From contig NZ_JAUSTI010000011.1 of NCBI RefSeq assembly GCF_030812775.1, positions 62,001 to 126,000 of the forward strand: a stretch of 64,000 nucleotides of DNA, given 5' to 3'. Below the pieces are notes generated by a model that saw only the letters and a program-made list of their open reading frames with translations, did not search any database and was not told the DNA's origin. Source of the DNA: Paenibacillus tundrae. GTDB lineage: Bacteria > Bacillota > Bacilli > Paenibacillales > Paenibacillaceae. A program made the translations under genes and the position numbers. Position 1 is the first letter of the stretch. Each line of letters begins with the position of its first letter. Shown piece by piece: positions 44,350 to 54,976 of the stretch.

Positions 44350-46854
44350 ATGCTAGGACTTGTCAAAAAGATCTTCGGCGACATGAACGAACGTGATGTT
44401 AAACGTCTGATGAAGACGGTCGATGTGATCAATAAACTGGAACCACAATTTCAGGCTTTGTCTGATGAACAACTGAAATCCAAAACGGAGGAATTCCGTG
44501 CCCGCATCGAAAAGGGTGAAACAACGGATCAGCTCCTCCCAGAGGCATTTGCAACCGTGCGTGAAGCATCCCGCCGAGTTCTCGGTAAACGTCACTATGA
44601 CGTACAGATGCTGGGTGGTATTGCTCTGCATGAAGGCCGGATTTCCGAGATGAAGACGGGTGAAGGTAAGACATTGGTAGGAACGCTGCCTGTATACCTG
44701 AACGCGCTTATGTCCAAAGGTGTTCACGTGGTTACAGTCAATGACTACTTGGCACAGCGGGACAGCGAAGAGATGGGACAGATTTATGAGTATCTGGGCA
44801 TGACTGTAGGTATTAACCTGAGTGGTATGGATCACGCGTTGAAGCAGCATGCGTATGCATGTGATATTACGTACGGAACGAATAACGAGTTCGGATTTGA
44901 CTATTTGCGTGACAACATGGTGCTCTACAAAGAACAGATGGTACAGCGTCCATTGTTCTTCTGTATCATTGACGAAGTAGACTCCATTCTGGTCGATGAG
45001 GCGCGTACGCCACTGATCATCTCCGGACAAGCACAGAAGTCCACAGACTTGTATTACGCAGCAGATCGTTTTGTGAAACGTCTCGTTCCTGAAGAAGACT
45101 TCACAGTAGATATTAAAGTGAAATCCGTAGCTTTGACTGAGGCGGGTGTAGCAAAAGCCGAAAAAGCTTTTGGCATTGAGAACTTGTATGACCATGCCAA
45201 TGTAACGCTTAACCACCATATCGTACAAGGTTTGAAAGCAAACGTGATCATGCGTCGTGACGTGGATTATGTCGTGAGTGACGAAGAAGTCATGATCGTC
45301 GATGAATTCACAGGACGTTTGATGTCTGGACGTCGTTACAGCGATGGATTGCACCAAGCGATCGAAGCGAAGGAAGGCATCGAAGTACAGAACGAGAGTA
45401 TGACGCTTGCGACGATTACATTCCAGAACTATTTCCGTATGTATCGTAAGCTTGCTGGGATGACAGGTACAGCGAAAACCGAGGAAGAAGAGTTCAAAAA
45501 AATCTACGGCCTCGAAGTATTGCAAATTCCAACGAACCGTCCTAACAAACGTGATGATATGGCGGATGTTGTTTATAAGAGCATTGATGGTAAGTTCAAA
45601 GCGGTTGTAGAAGAGATCGTAGAACGTCACAGCAAAAACCAGCCGGTGCTGGTAGGTACGGTGTCCATCGAGAACTCAGAGCGTCTCTCGGATATGCTGA
45701 AACGCCGTGGTGTACGTCACCAAGTACTGAACGCCAAGTACCATGCGGAAGAAGCCGAGATTATCTCAGGAGCTGGACAAGCCGGTGCAGTAACGATTGC
45801 AACCAATATGGCTGGTCGTGGTACGGATATTATCTTGGGTGAAGGTGTGGCAGAGGTTGGCGGTCTTCATATCATTGGTACAGAGCGTCATGAATCACGC
45901 CGGATTGATAACCAACTCCGTGGACGTGCAGGACGTCAAGGTGACCCGGGTTCAACACAGTTCTATCTGTCACTGGGTGATGAACTCATGAGACGTTTCG
46001 GTGCAGACAATGTATTGAACATGATGGAGCGTCTAGGCTTTGAAGAGGATCAACCGATCGAGAGCCGGATGATTACACGTGCAGTGGAATCGGCACAGAA
46101 GCGGGTTGAAGGTAATAACTTTGACGTACGTAAAGTCGTTCTCCAATATGATGATGTCATGAACCAACAGCGTGAAATTATATATAAACAGCGTCGTGAG
46201 GTGCTGGAGTCTGAGAATATTAAACAAATCGTTATGGATATGATCAAACCATCCATTGAACGTATTGTAGAAGCTCATTGTAGCGACGATATTCCGGAGA
46301 ACTGGGAACTGCAAGAAGTTGCCGATTATATGAACAGCAAATTGCTCGACGATGGCTCTGTTACTAAAGATGAGCTGTGGGGCAAGGAAGCTGAAGAGAT
46401 CATTGAGTACTTGTTCGAGAAAGTACAGACCAAGTATAATGGCCGCGAAGAGCGTATCGGTGAAGAGATGGTTCGTGAATTCGAGAAAGTCGTTGTGCTT
46501 CGTGCAGTAGACAGCAAGTGGATGGATCACATTGATGCTATGGATCAATTGCGTCAAGGTATTCACCTTCGTGCATACGGTGGTACAGACCCACTGCGCG
46601 AATATCAGTTCGAAGGCTTCGAGATGTTCCATCAGATGATCGCTTCGATTCAAGAAGAAGTAGCGACATATGTGATGAAAGCACAAATCGAGAGCAACCA
46701 GGAGCGTCAAGCTGTTGTTGAGGAAAGCCAGATCTCGACCAGCGGCGAACCTGCTGAGAAGCGCCCGGTGAAAGTGTCCGACCAGATCGGACGTAATGAT
46801 CCGTGTCCTTGCGGCAGCGGCAAAAAGTTCAAACATTGCCACGGTCAAGAATAG
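44350..46854 (+). CDS. secA: Preprotein translocase ATPase SecA
   Basis: The 834-aa motor of the Sec pathway. ATG 44350 is set by GAAAGGGG upstream and by the family start [20 protein letters not shown]; the frame is open further upstream. NBD1 has Walker [15 protein letters not shown] (~100) and Walker B with [19 protein letters not shown]. Also present are the preprotein cross-linking domain, NBD2 with [14 protein letters not shown] and [17 protein letters not shown], the helical scaffold, and the C-terminal zinc/SecB-binding motif [14 protein letters not shown]. Essential housekeeping gene in the standard hpf-secA-prfB order. Confidence 0.98.
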   Translation: MLGLVKKIFGDMNERDVKRLMKTVDVINKLEPQFQALSDEQLKSKTEEFRARIEKGETTDQLLPEAFATVREASRRVLGKRHYDVQMLGGIALHEGRISEMKTGEGKTLVGTLPVYLNALMSKGVHVVTVNDYLAQRDSEEMGQIYEYLGMTVGINLSGMDHALKQHAYACDITYGTNNEFGFDYLRDNMVLYKEQMVQRPLFFCIIDEVDSILVDEARTPLIISGQAQKSTDLYYAADRFVKRLVPEEDFTVDIKVKSVALTEAGVAKAEKAFGIENLYDHANVTLNHHIVQGLKANVIMRRDVDYVVSDEEVMIVDEFTGRLMSGRRYSDGLHQAIEAKEGIEVQNESMTLATITFQNYFRMYRKLAGMTGTAKTEEEEFKKIYGLEVLQIPTNRPNKRDDMADVVYKSIDGKFKAVVEEIVERHSKNQPVLVGTVSIENSERLSDMLKRRGVRHQVLNAKYHAEEAEIISGAGQAGAVTIATNMAGRGTDIILGEGVAEVGGLHIIGTERHESRRIDNQLRGRAGRQGDPGSTQFYLSLGDELMRRFGADNVLNMMERLGFEEDQPIESRMITRAVESAQKRVEGNNFDVRKVVLQYDDVMNQQREIIYKQRREVLESENIKQIVMDMIKPSIERIVEAHCSDDIPENWELQEVADYMNSKLLDDGSVTKDELWGKEAEEIIEYLFEKVQTKYNGREERIGEEMVREFEKVVVLRAVDSKWMDHIDAMDQLRQGIHLRAYGGTDPLREYQFEGFEMFHQMIASIQEEVATYVMKAQIESNQERQAVVEESQISTSGEPAEKRPVKVSDQIGRNDPCPCGSGKKFKHCHGQE

Positions 46855-46885
46855 TATGTAAAAATATATAGGTTTAAATAATTTT

Positions 46886-47064
46886 TTTACATGAGAAACG
46901 AAGAGGACAGAGAAAACCTGAAGAAGCAGAGTGTTCGGCTGAAAGCTTTCTGCAAGAAAGCTACATCGGAAGCATAAGCTATCACCGGATTTCCCCTTTT
47001 AGAAAAGGGATCAAAGAAATCTGGGGATAACAGCGATCGGAAGGTTGTTCTGTCATTGAAGTGA
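46886..47064 (+). repeat. Structured intergenic repeat, copy A (secA-prfB)
   Basis: A ~180-bp element shared with 53909-54050 and 58796-58975. Hairpin one is AGCTTTCTGCAAGAAAGCT; then CATCGGAAGCATAAGCTATC; then a nested stem CCGGATTT/AAATCTGG enclosing CCCCTTTTAGAAAAGGG; then GGGGATAACAGCGATCGG and GTTGTTCTGTCATTGAAGTG. No open frame. Confidence 0.8.
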
Positions 47065-47218
47065 CTAATGTAAATAGGATTTAGTTTGAACCTAAATCAA
47101 CGAATGTCCTATGGCTCCTTGTAGTCAGGTATTCTTTTGAATTGGGAGCACAGGCTGCCCGTTCAACTGTAATGCTCTGATAGCGAGGAGCTTATCTTAA
47201 TGAAAAGAGGAATCTGAC

Positions 47219-48332
47219 ATGATCGATCCAAGCGTGAAGCAAGATCTGCGTGAAATAGGCAAGAAACTAACAAACCTTAGGGGGTCTCTTTGACTTAGAT
47301 CTGAAGCAAGAGATGATTGAGAACTTTGAGGTGAAGATGTCTGCTCCTGATTTTTGGGACGATAACGAGAAGGCACAAGCAGTCATTGCTGAGATGAATG
47401 CGGTGAAGGGGTCTGTTGATCAATACACCAAACTGCAGCAGGATTACGACGATGCCCTGATGATGGTGGAACTCGCTGATGAAGAAGGCGATGAGGATCT
47501 AGCCGCCGAGGTTGGCAACAGCGTCACAGCCATCGTAAGCAAGCTTGATGACTTCGAGCTTCAACTATTACTAAACCAGCCATATGACAAGATGAATGCC
47601 ATCTTAGAGCTGCATCCAGGCGCCGGTGGAACAGAGTCGCAGGACTGGGGGCAAATGCTGCTTCGCATGTACACCCGTTGGGCTGAGAAGCGTGGCTTCA
47701 AGGTCGAGGTTCTGGACTATCTTCCGGGAGAGGAAGCCGGGATCAAGAGTGTTACACTGTCCATTAAGGGACACAATGCCTACGGTTATTTAAAAGCCGA
47801 GAAGGGTGTACACCGACTGGTGCGAATTTCACCATTTGATTCATCCGGACGTAGACATACGTCATTCGTCTCCTGTGATGTGGTTCCCGAGATTGATGAT
47901 ACCGTTGAGATCGATATTCGAACAGAAGACCTCAAGATTGATACGTATCGTGCGAGTGGTGCGGGTGGACAGCATATCAATACGACCGACTCTGCCGTGC
48001 GGATTACACACATTCCAACAGGTGTAGTTGTAACGTGTCAGAATGAACGTTCACAGATCAAGAACCGTGAGCGCGCCATGACGATGCTTCGTTCGAAATT
48101 GTATGAGCGTAAAATAGAAGAGCAAAAACAACAGCTGGATGAAATCCGAGGGGATCAGTCGGATATTGCTTGGGGCAGCCAGATTCGCTCCTATGTGTTC
48201 CATCCCTATAGTATGGTAAAGGATCACCGTACGAGCGTAGAAACAGGGAACACAGGAGCAGTAATGGACGGCGACCTCGATGCATTCATCGATGGTTATT
48301 TGCGCAGCCAGATTAAAGTAGAAACTGATTAA
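47219..48332 (+). CDS. prfB: Peptide chain release factor 2, programmed +1 frameshift
   Basis: RF2 ends translation at UGA and UAA. The 370-aa product is read from 47219-47290 and then, skipping one base, from 47292 to 48332. ATG 47219 follows AGAGGAATC. The first 24 codons ([20 protein letters not shown]...) end in an in-frame TGA at 47291. RF2 shortage causes a +1 shift on CTT-TGA-C, autoregulating the level. Downstream, the codon-recognition SPF ([11 protein letters not shown]) and the catalytic GGQ ([17 protein letters not shown]) are intact. The C-terminus [17 protein letters not shown] is typical. It follows secA as in B. subtilis. Confidence 0.97.
47279..47294 (+). promoter_or_regulatory. 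prfB programmed +1 frameshift signal
   Basis: AGGGGG (47279-47284) acts as an internal Shine-Dalgarno three bases before CTT-TGA-C (47288-47294). It differs from the E. coli site by one base. Confidence 0.96.
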
Positions 48333-48340
48333 ACAAAGTT

Positions 48341-48398
48341 CCTGTATGGACCGGATACGTGTAGGCGTATGCTGGTGTATACAGGGGCTTTTTTTTGA
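48341..48398 (+). terminator. Rho-independent terminator after prfB
   Basis: CCTGTAT (48341-48347) pairs with ATACAGG (48379-48385), with internal pairing in the loop, then GGCTTTTTTTT. Confidence 0.75.
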
Positions 48399-48453
48399 AC
48401 ATACACAAGTCATTTTACATTAACTGATAAGACAAAAGGAGAACACGATCACC

Positions 48454-49365
48454 ATGCAACAGCAACAACCATCACATCAACACCCTAACCGCAAGAAGAG
48501 AATAACAACTCTGATTCCTTTGAATGGGCCATGGCGGAACGTTGTGGATACAGCATCTATTATTTTGGGGTCGTTCCTCATTGCGGTAGCATTTAATTTA
48601 TTTTTATTACCGAACCAGATCGCATCAGGCGGGGTATCCGGTCTGTCGATCTTGGGTGATGAGTGGCTCGGGCTTGAGCCAGCATATACCCAGTGGGCCA
48701 TTAATATTCCGCTCCTGATCGCTGGTTTCCTTCTAATCGGTAAGCAGTATGGTATCCGGTCTGTACTAGGTAGTATCGTTCTACCGCTGTTTGTGTATCT
48801 TACGAAAGACTGGTCGATACCCACGGCGAATCCATTGTTAGGATCGTTGTACGGCGGAATAGGGGTTGGACTTGGTATTGGGATCGTATATCGGGGTAGA
48901 GGGTCAACGGGTGGTATGAGTATACTGGCAAGGATCGTGCAAAAATATAGTGGACTGAGTTATTCGATCTGTGTTGTGATCATGGACGCTACGGTCATTA
49001 TTATGGCTGCCTTTGTATTGTCATTAGAACAATCCTTATATGCACTGATTGGCTTGTACGTTACAGGTAAAGTCATTGATGCTGTTGAAATGGGACTCGG
49101 CTACTCCAAGGTGGCGTATATTATTTCTAACCAGATAGAGCCGATAACAAAAGTTATTCTTGAAGATCTGGATCGTGGATTGACGAAGCTGGAGGCCAAA
49201 GGTGGTTATACCGACGATCAGCGAACGGTATTGATGGTTGTGGTTGGGCAAAATGAAGTGCCAAGACTGAAAACATTGATCCGATCCGTAGATCCATCCG
49301 CTTTTGTCATTATTAGCAATGCACATGAAGTTCTCGGTGAAGGTTTTAAGAGAGAAGAGATATGA
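48454..49365 (+). CDS. YitT family membrane protein
   Basis: A 303-aa integral membrane protein from ATG 48454 behind AAAGGAG. About five to six hydrophobic helices lie in the first ~210 residues (VDTASIILGSFLIAVAFNLF, WAINIPLLIAGFLLIGKQYG, LLGSLYGGIGVGLGIGIVYR). A cytoplasmic DUF2179 domain follows (~220-300), with KVILEDLDRGLTKLEAKGGY and FVIISNAHEVLGEGF. The conserved GGVSG and RGRGSTGGMSIL loops identify the YitT family, whose substrate is unknown. It has its own terminator. Confidence 0.92.
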   Translation: MQQQQPSHQHPNRKKRITTLIPLNGPWRNVVDTASIILGSFLIAVAFNLFLLPNQIASGGVSGLSILGDEWLGLEPAYTQWAINIPLLIAGFLLIGKQYGIRSVLGSIVLPLFVYLTKDWSIPTANPLLGSLYGGIGVGLGIGIVYRGRGSTGGMSILARIVQKYSGLSYSICVVIMDATVIIMAAFVLSLEQSLYALIGLYVTGKVIDAVEMGLGYSKVAYIISNQIEPITKVILEDLDRGLTKLEAKGGYTDDQRTVLMVVVGQNEVPRLKTLIRSVDPSAFVIISNAHEVLGEGFKREEI

Positions 49366-49440
49366 GCCAACTGGTGAACGGTGCAGCAATCGATTTTAAT
49401 GAATCATGAAATGAAACACATTCTAATATTACACACAAAC

Positions 49441-49484
49441 AGGGACATTCTGCACCAGTATAACTGGGCGGAATGTCCCTTTCT
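49441..49484 (+). terminator. Rho-independent terminator after the YitT gene
   Basis: AGGGACATTC (49441-49450) pairs with GAATGTCCCT (49471-49480), with an inner CCAG-TATAA-CTGG stem, then TTCTT. Confidence 0.9.
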
Positions 49485-49624
49485 TCAATCTCAAGCGTTT
49501 CACACATTACCTATAGAGCGTACATCTGTGCATGAGCTATTTTTTTTACATTACACACACTATAGATTGCACACCACATCACATCACATCGAATCCGATA
49601 TTAAGCACCATACACATAATTAAT

Positions 49625-49653
49625 ACTTACTACCACTTACTACCACTTGCTAC
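49625..49653 (+). repeat. Short tandem repeat over the cls stop codon
   Basis: Three 10-bp units ACTTACTACC (the third ACTTGCTACA) at 49625-49653. The cls stop codon (minus strand, 49650-49652) falls in the last unit. The preceding 49560-49600 also has CACATCACATCACATC. Confidence 0.7.
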
Positions 49654-51119
49654 AGAATAGGCGACAGAAGGCGAGATATCGCTTCTTTGAAGCGGATTTT
49701 GATGCTCCGTTTGTTGTACTCTTCCATCGTCAGCTCACGGGATACAAGAAGATCATGCTCGAAGGTATGCACAAGCGCGGTTGCAATCGTCTCATCATAC
49801 ATAAAGGCATTTACTTCAAAGTTTAACCGGAAACTGCGATAATCAATGTTCGCTGTACCAACGGATGCCACCATGCTGTCTATGATCAGTGTTTTGGCAT
49901 GAATGAAGCCGTTATCGTAGACAAAAGCCTTCGCTCCGACCTTCAATAGCTCACCAATATACGAAAGTGTGGCCCAATACACGAAGGCGTGATCCGGTTT
50001 GTTTGGAATCATAATACGCACATCGATGCCAGATAGGCAGGCAAGCCTTATAGCCTCAAAGACACTTGCATCTGGGATAAAATAAGGCGTCTGAATGAGG
50101 ATGGAATGTTTCGCTCCATTGATCATTTTCAGATAACTGTTCTTGATATGCTCCGTTTCGGCATCAGGGCCGCTGGAGACAATCTGCATTGCGATCGTTC
50201 CTGTTCCCTCGATATGAGGAAAATGTTCCGGCACATAAGGTGTGTCATGCTGCTTCGATGCTTCATTCCAGTCGAGAAGGAACCGAGTTTGCAGTGCGTG
50301 TACTGCATTGCCCGTAATTCTCAGATGCGTGTCACGCCAATATCCAAACTTGGAGTTCAAGCCGAGATATTCATCCCCTACGTTAAAACCGCCAGTATAA
50401 CCAAGGTTACCGTCAATAATGACCATTTTTCGATGATTCCGATAGTTCATACGCAGATTAATTAAGCTGAATTTGGATGGGAAAAAGACTTCCACCAGAC
50501 CGCCCGCTTCGCGCAGCTCTTTGAAAAATCGATTCGACACACGCCGCGATCCAAGCGCATCGTACAGCAATCGAACTTTGATGCCTTCTTTTGCTTTCCG
50601 AATGAGCGTGTCACGAATACGTTTACCCAGGCGATCCCCCCGATAGATGTAATACTGCACATGAACATGATCCTGCGCAGCTTCGATATCATCCAACAAT
50701 CGTTGGAATTTATCCGTGCCATCGGTGATAATCTCAACCTCATTATCCTCGGTTAACAAAGCGCCATTTTGCTTCAGGTTCATGTAGATCATATCCTGGC
50801 TGTTCTCGGTCACTTTGTTGTGGAAAGGTGTTCGATTGCTCTGTAATTGGGCAAGCTGTGCCTCAATCCGTTCCTCCAGCCCAAGCTTCTTGCGATCTTT
50901 CCATTGGAAAAGTCGGTAACGGGTCAAGTTCTGCCCTGTCAAAAGATAAAGTACAAATCCGAGCACGGGAATAAAATTCAGGACAAGCAGCCACGCCCAG
51001 GACGAACTTGCATCCTTACGCTCGAAGAATACGACCGCTGCCGCAAAAATAATATTCAAACCCAGGAGTACAATAAGTAAGATGGATTCAATATGCACTA
51101 TAGACCCCCATGTCGCCAA
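49650..51119 (-). CDS. cls: Cardiolipin synthase
   Basis: A 489-aa membrane phospholipase-D-type enzyme that makes cardiolipin from two phosphatidylglycerols. Two N-terminal membrane helices (IVHIESILLIVLLGLNIIFA and SSSWAWLLVLNFIPVLGFVL) precede two HKD motifs. The first is NHRKMVIIDGNLGYTGGFN (~residues 225-245), the second FIHAKTLIIDSMVASVGTAN (~400-420). Both have intact His, Lys and Asp. Length matches bacterial ClsA. It is transcribed alone on the minus strand, and no clear T-tailed terminator lies beyond its stop. Other Cls paralogs cannot be distinguished. Confidence 0.95.
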   Translation of the reverse strand: MATWGSIVHIESILLIVLLGLNIIFAAAVVFFERKDASSSWAWLLVLNFIPVLGFVLYLLTGQNLTRYRLFQWKDRKKLGLEERIEAQLAQLQSNRTPFHNKVTENSQDMIYMNLKQNGALLTEDNEVEIITDGTDKFQRLLDDIEAAQDHVHVQYYIYRGDRLGKRIRDTLIRKAKEGIKVRLLYDALGSRRVSNRFFKELREAGGLVEVFFPSKFSLINLRMNYRNHRKMVIIDGNLGYTGGFNVGDEYLGLNSKFGYWRDTHLRITGNAVHALQTRFLLDWNEASKQHDTPYVPEHFPHIEGTGTIAMQIVSSGPDAETEHIKNSYLKMINGAKHSILIQTPYFIPDASVFEAIRLACLSGIDVRIMIPNKPDHAFVYWATLSYIGELLKVGAKAFVYDNGFIHAKTLIIDSMVASVGTANIDYRSFRLNFEVNAFMYDETIATALVHTFEHDLLVSRELTMEEYNKRSIKIRFKEAISRLLSPIL

Positions 51120-51480
51120 AATGTCTTGTCATAACTCATTGCAGGAAGACTTTCGTTATGAATGAAAATTTGTATGTAATCTTCCTATATAAGAGGTTGT
51201 TCAAAAAGTCCTTTTTTGATGCTGAAAATAGACCCTATTGCACCCTCACTACTACGTATTTTAGCAGAAGTATTCGGGTTCGTCCTCTGCTGCTCGAAAG
51301 ATATGTTCGTGAATCATGAAAATCCATGTGAAATTGATGGTAGAGTGTTGTATTTATATAACTAGAGTCGTATAATAATACACAAATATGCATAGAAGCG
51401 ACGGAATTATCGTGTGTTCGTCTTCCCTTAGACGAGGGCATGGTTGAAGTAGCGCATACAACGAGATTGGGGGAGCGAGA
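51120..51480 (+). other. Divergent intergenic region between cls and argC
   Basis: 361 bases that must contain the cls and argC promoters. They include the 21-bp repeat tip AAGAGGTTGTTCAAAAAGTCC-like block (51191-51211) and an AT-rich palindromic stretch GTTGTATTTATATAAC near 51348 that weakly recalls an ArgR box but does not meet its consensus. A clean T-box or ArgR site was not found. Confidence 0.4.
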
Positions 51481-52530
51481 GTGAATAACAAATTAAGAGT
51501 GGCAATCGTCGGTTCCACCGGCTACGGCGGGGTGGAACTGATTCGTTTTTTACAGCATCATCCGCATGTTGAAATTACTTCGGTAATCTCTTCATCCAGC
51601 AGTGGTGAGTCCATCGCAGTTGGGTTTCCGCATTTGACGGGCGTGATTATCAGGCCACTTGATGGCGTGGATCCAGTGGAGATCGCAGGACGTGCAGACC
51701 TTGTGTTCACAGCGACTCCGTCCGGTGTAAGTGCGAAGCTTGTTCCTGGCCTGCTGGAAGCAGGGCTGAAAGTCATTGATCTGTCTGGTGATTTCAGAAT
51801 CAAGGATGGAGCGGTGTACGAAGAGTGGTATAAACATCCGGCTCCTTCAGACGAACTATTACAACAAGCGGTATACGGTATGTGCGAATTGTACGGTGAA
51901 GAAGTGAAAGAGAAAGCATTCATTTCGAACCCGGGCTGTTATCCAACAGCGACATTGCTCGGATTAGTCCCTGCGGTGCAAGCTGGCTGGATTGACCCTT
52001 CAAGCATCATTATCGATGCGAAGTCGGGGGTATCGGGGGCAGGACGGGGAACGAATCTGGCGTACCATTATGCAGAGATGAATGAGAATTTCAAAGCCTA
52101 TAAATTAAATAAACATCAACACATCCCAGAGATTGAACAAGTGTTAGGTCATGTTGCTGGATCGCCAGTAACGGTTACGTTTACGACACAGCTTGTGCCA
52201 ATGACACGTGGAATTATGAGCACCATGTATGCAAGTTTAGTTGGAGAACATACAGATAGAGAACTGGTGGATCTTTACCGTCAGTTTTATGAAAACAGAC
52301 CTTTTGTACGTGTACGTGAGCCAGGAATCTGGCCATCAACAAAAGAAGTCACTGGATCGAACTACTGTGATATCGGATTCTCCGTTGATCCACGTACAGG
52401 TCGCTTGACGATTGTTTCTGTCATTGACAACTTGGTAAAGGGCGCATCCGGCCAAGCGATTCAAAATTTGAACCTGATGATGGGATGGGAGGAAAACCTC
52501 GGGCTGAACATGACACCAGTATATCCATAA
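51481..52530 (+). CDS. argC: N-acetyl-gamma-glutamyl-phosphate reductase
   Basis: A 349-aa cytoplasmic NADPH-dependent enzyme, third step of arginine synthesis. It starts at GTG 51481 after GGGGGAG. The N-terminal Rossmann motif VAIVGSTGYGGVELIRFLQH and the catalytic cysteine in NPGCYPTATLLGL (Cys153) are present, as is the C-terminal GASGQAIQNLNLMMG. First gene of the argCJBDF(GH) series. Confidence 0.97.
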   Translation: MNNKLRVAIVGSTGYGGVELIRFLQHHPHVEITSVISSSSSGESIAVGFPHLTGVIIRPLDGVDPVEIAGRADLVFTATPSGVSAKLVPGLLEAGLKVIDLSGDFRIKDGAVYEEWYKHPAPSDELLQQAVYGMCELYGEEVKEKAFISNPGCYPTATLLGLVPAVQAGWIDPSSIIIDAKSGVSGAGRGTNLAYHYAEMNENFKAYKLNKHQHIPEIEQVLGHVAGSPVTVTFTTQLVPMTRGIMSTMYASLVGEHTDRELVDLYRQFYENRPFVRVREPGIWPSTKEVTGSNYCDIGFSVDPRTGRLTIVSVIDNLVKGASGQAIQNLNLMMGWEENLGLNMTPVYP

Positions 52531-52654
52531 GATTGGAGGGTGTATTCAAGAGCATTTCTTATTCGTTGCTTTTTGACACGCATCCAGTAGGGATACGGAG
52601 TTATGTTATAGCGTACAATCGGTATGGAGCCGAACGCGAGACGGGGGATAATAT

Positions 52655-53893
52655 ATGGGAGCAAATGTAGGGCAACAGTCATTTACAATAATGGAGAACG
52701 GAACGATTGTAACTCCGAGCGGATTCACTGCCGGCGGACTGCACTGTGGATTGAAAAAAACATCACGTAACGACATCGGAGCTATTCGCTGCGACGTGCC
52801 AGCAACTGCTGCGGCAGTATACACAACGAATGTGTTTCAAGCTGCACCGCTAAAAGTAACACGTGAGAGCTTGAGCAATGGACGCCTTCAAGCGGTCATC
52901 GTCAATAGCGGCAATGCGAATGCATGTACAGGACAGCAAGGCGAAGAAGATGCGTATGCAATGCGCTCTGCGGCTGCGCGCGAACTTGGTGTAGCGGAGG
53001 AAGATGTGGCTGTTGCTTCTACAGGAGTCATTGGTGAGTTGCTGAAGATGGACGCGGTTCATTCGGGAATTACGGCACTTCCGGCACAACTGGGCAAGGA
53101 AGCCAATGAAGCGGAGCAATTTTCACAAGCGATTCTAACGACGGATTTGGTGAAAAAAGAAGCCTGCGTCTCCGTTGTTGTGAACGGTAAGACGGTTACG
53201 ATTGCAGGAGCAGCCAAGGGGTCGGGTATGATTCATCCGAATATGGCGACCATGCTGGCGTTCATGACCTCTGACGCGGTCATTGGTGCTGAAGCGTTGC
53301 AGCGCTTGCTACGCCAAGCAACGAACCACACGTTCAACATGATTACGGTTGATGGAGACACCAGCACGAATGATATGCTCGTGGCGATGTCTAGCGGATA
53401 TGCAGGGAACGAAGAGCTTACAATGGATCACCCGGATTGGGATGCATTTGCTGCTGGTTTTACCTATGTGTGCGAAGTGCTGGCTAAGGCTATCGCACGA
53501 GATGGTGAAGGTGCGACGAAGCTTGTTGAAGTTCAAGTTACAGGTGCAGTGAACGATGAATCTGCACAGGCCATTGCAAAGACGGTGATTGGTTCAAGCT
53601 TGGTGAAATCGGCGATGTTTGGCGCGGATGCAAACTGGGGACGAATCATTGCTGCAGTGGGGCGTGCGGGGCAACCGGTTAACCCGGATACGGTGGATAT
53701 TCGACTCGGAGACATCTCCGTACTTGAGCAGTCTCGTCCAGTCGTATTTGACGAAGAAGCAGCATTAGCGTACTTACAGACGGATACAGTTCGCATTATT
53801 GTTGATCTGAACCACGGCGAAGGAACAGCGATCGCGTGGGGCTGTGATCTGACATATGACTATGTACGAATTAACGCAGCGTACCGCACATAA
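52655..53893 (+). CDS. argJ: Bifunctional ornithine acetyltransferase / N-acetylglutamate synthase
   Basis: A 412-aa enzyme that recycles the acetyl group from N-acetylornithine to glutamate and can also use acetyl-CoA. ATG 52655 follows ACGGGGGAT. The autoproteolysis site lies between Ala198 and Thr199 in KGSGMIHPNMATMLAF; Thr becomes the N-terminal nucleophile of the beta chain. Also visible are VNSGNANACTGQQGEEDAY and FGADANWGRIIAAVGRAG. argJ between argC and argB is the normal order. Confidence 0.97.
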   Translation: MGANVGQQSFTIMENGTIVTPSGFTAGGLHCGLKKTSRNDIGAIRCDVPATAAAVYTTNVFQAAPLKVTRESLSNGRLQAVIVNSGNANACTGQQGEEDAYAMRSAAARELGVAEEDVAVASTGVIGELLKMDAVHSGITALPAQLGKEANEAEQFSQAILTTDLVKKEACVSVVVNGKTVTIAGAAKGSGMIHPNMATMLAFMTSDAVIGAEALQRLLRQATNHTFNMITVDGDTSTNDMLVAMSSGYAGNEELTMDHPDWDAFAAGFTYVCEVLAKAIARDGEGATKLVEVQVTGAVNDESAQAIAKTVIGSSLVKSAMFGADANWGRIIAAVGRAGQPVNPDTVDIRLGDISVLEQSRPVVFDEEAALAYLQTDTVRIIVDLNHGEGTAIAWGCDLTYDYVRINAAYRT

Positions 53894-53908
53894 AAGCAAC
53901 AATTAACC

Positions 53909-54050
53909 TTTACACGGTAACGGAGAATGCAGAACCAATCTGTAGAAGCGAAGCGTTCGCCTTTGTCTCCGGATTTTCCCCTTAGGAAGGGGATCAGAAA
54001 AATCTGGAGACAACAGCGATCGAAGGATGGTCTGCAGTCGAAGTGGTCGA
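53909..54050 (+). repeat. Structured intergenic repeat, copy B (argJ-argB)
   Basis: A shorter copy of the element at 46886 and 58796. It has GAAGCGAAGCGTTCGC, then CTCCGGATTTTCCCCTTAGG with its complementary AAGGGGATCAGAAAAATCTG, then GACAACAGCGATCGAAGGAT. It lacks the AGCTTTCTG hairpin found in A and C (about 45 bases). Confidence 0.75.
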
Positions 54051-54099
54051 GTGTAACAGTTTTATAGTTCATTTACAGAATTAGAAAGGAGCCATGCGC

Positions 54100-54939
54100 A
54101 TGAACTCGACATTACAGAATGAAGAGACTGGAAACGAAGCTAGAGCCGAGAAGCAGATGTTCGTCATGAAATGCGGAGGCAGCACGCTTGCGGCGTTGCC
54201 TGAATCCTTTTTTGCCGATCTGCGTGATCTTCAATCTCAAGGAACTCAGCCTGTGATCGTACATGGTGGAGGCCCTGCAATCTCAGAGAACCTAGCGAAG
54301 CTGGGCATTGATACGGAATTCGTTAACGGCTTGCGTAAGACGACGGAGCCTGTACTCGATGTCGTAGAGATGGTTCTGGCAGGTAGCATCAACAAACAAA
54401 TTGTACGTTTAATCCAACGTGTGGGTGGGCGTGCGCTCGGGTTATCAGGAGTAGACGGCGGTCTAATTCAAGCAAAACCTGTCAGCAACCATGCAGAGAT
54501 CGGTTGGGTTGGCGATGTGACTAGTGTTCAGGCTGAGATTATCCAAGGTGTTGTGCAGATGGGGTATATGCCTGTCATTGCGCCTGTGGGTGTGGATGCC
54601 TCGGGGCAACGTTATAACATCAATGCCGATACAGCGGCAGGTGCGGTAGCTTCTCACCTGGGTGTCAGCCGAATGATCGTAGTCACTGACGTTCCAGGGA
54701 TTATGAAGAGTGTGAATGGGGAGAAAAAAGTATTACCATCCGTCTCCGTACAGGAGATTGAAGATATGATTCAAACCGGTGAAATATACGGCGGGATGAT
54801 TCCTAAAGTGCGAGCAGCTATCGCGTGTATTCATGGGGATGTGCGTGAGGTTGTCATCGTAGACGGTAGCGAGCCGCAGATTTTGAGCCGGGTGTTACAG
54901 GGAGAAACAATCGGAACGCGAATTATTCGGATGCAGTAG
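54100..54939 (+). CDS. argB: Acetylglutamate kinase
   Basis: A 279-aa kinase phosphorylating N-acetylglutamate, often the arginine-inhibited step. ATG 54100 is preferred over ATG 54094 because AGGAG ends at 54091, too close to the latter. Motifs are VMKCGGSTLA (phosphate loop), IVHGGGPAIS (substrate) and NINADTAAGAVASHLG with DVPGIM (nucleotide). The N-terminal ~20 residues are an extra charged extension. It lies downstream of repeat copy B and 37 bases ahead of argD. Confidence 0.96.
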   Translation: MNSTLQNEETGNEARAEKQMFVMKCGGSTLAALPESFFADLRDLQSQGTQPVIVHGGGPAISENLAKLGIDTEFVNGLRKTTEPVLDVVEMVLAGSINKQIVRLIQRVGGRALGLSGVDGGLIQAKPVSNHAEIGWVGDVTSVQAEIIQGVVQMGYMPVIAPVGVDASGQRYNINADTAAGAVASHLGVSRMIVVTDVPGIMKSVNGEKKVLPSVSVQEIEDMIQTGEIYGGMIPKVRAAIACIHGDVREVVIVDGSEPQILSRVLQGETIGTRIIRMQ

Positions 54940-54976
54940 GGTTCTTATTTTAAATAGAGGATGGGAGTGAAAGGTG

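Noticed and set aside
44353..45630. 425-codon minus-strand frame opposite secA
   Set aside because: Same antisense-shadow effect; SecA on the plus strand is certain.
49560..49600. CACATC/ACAC repeats as a CRISPR-like array
   Set aside because: Simple low-complexity sequence without regular repeat-spacer structure.
51348..51363. ArgR-box-like palindrome before argC
   Set aside because: Does not fit the ARG-box consensus at the ATNCANA half; kept only as a remark.
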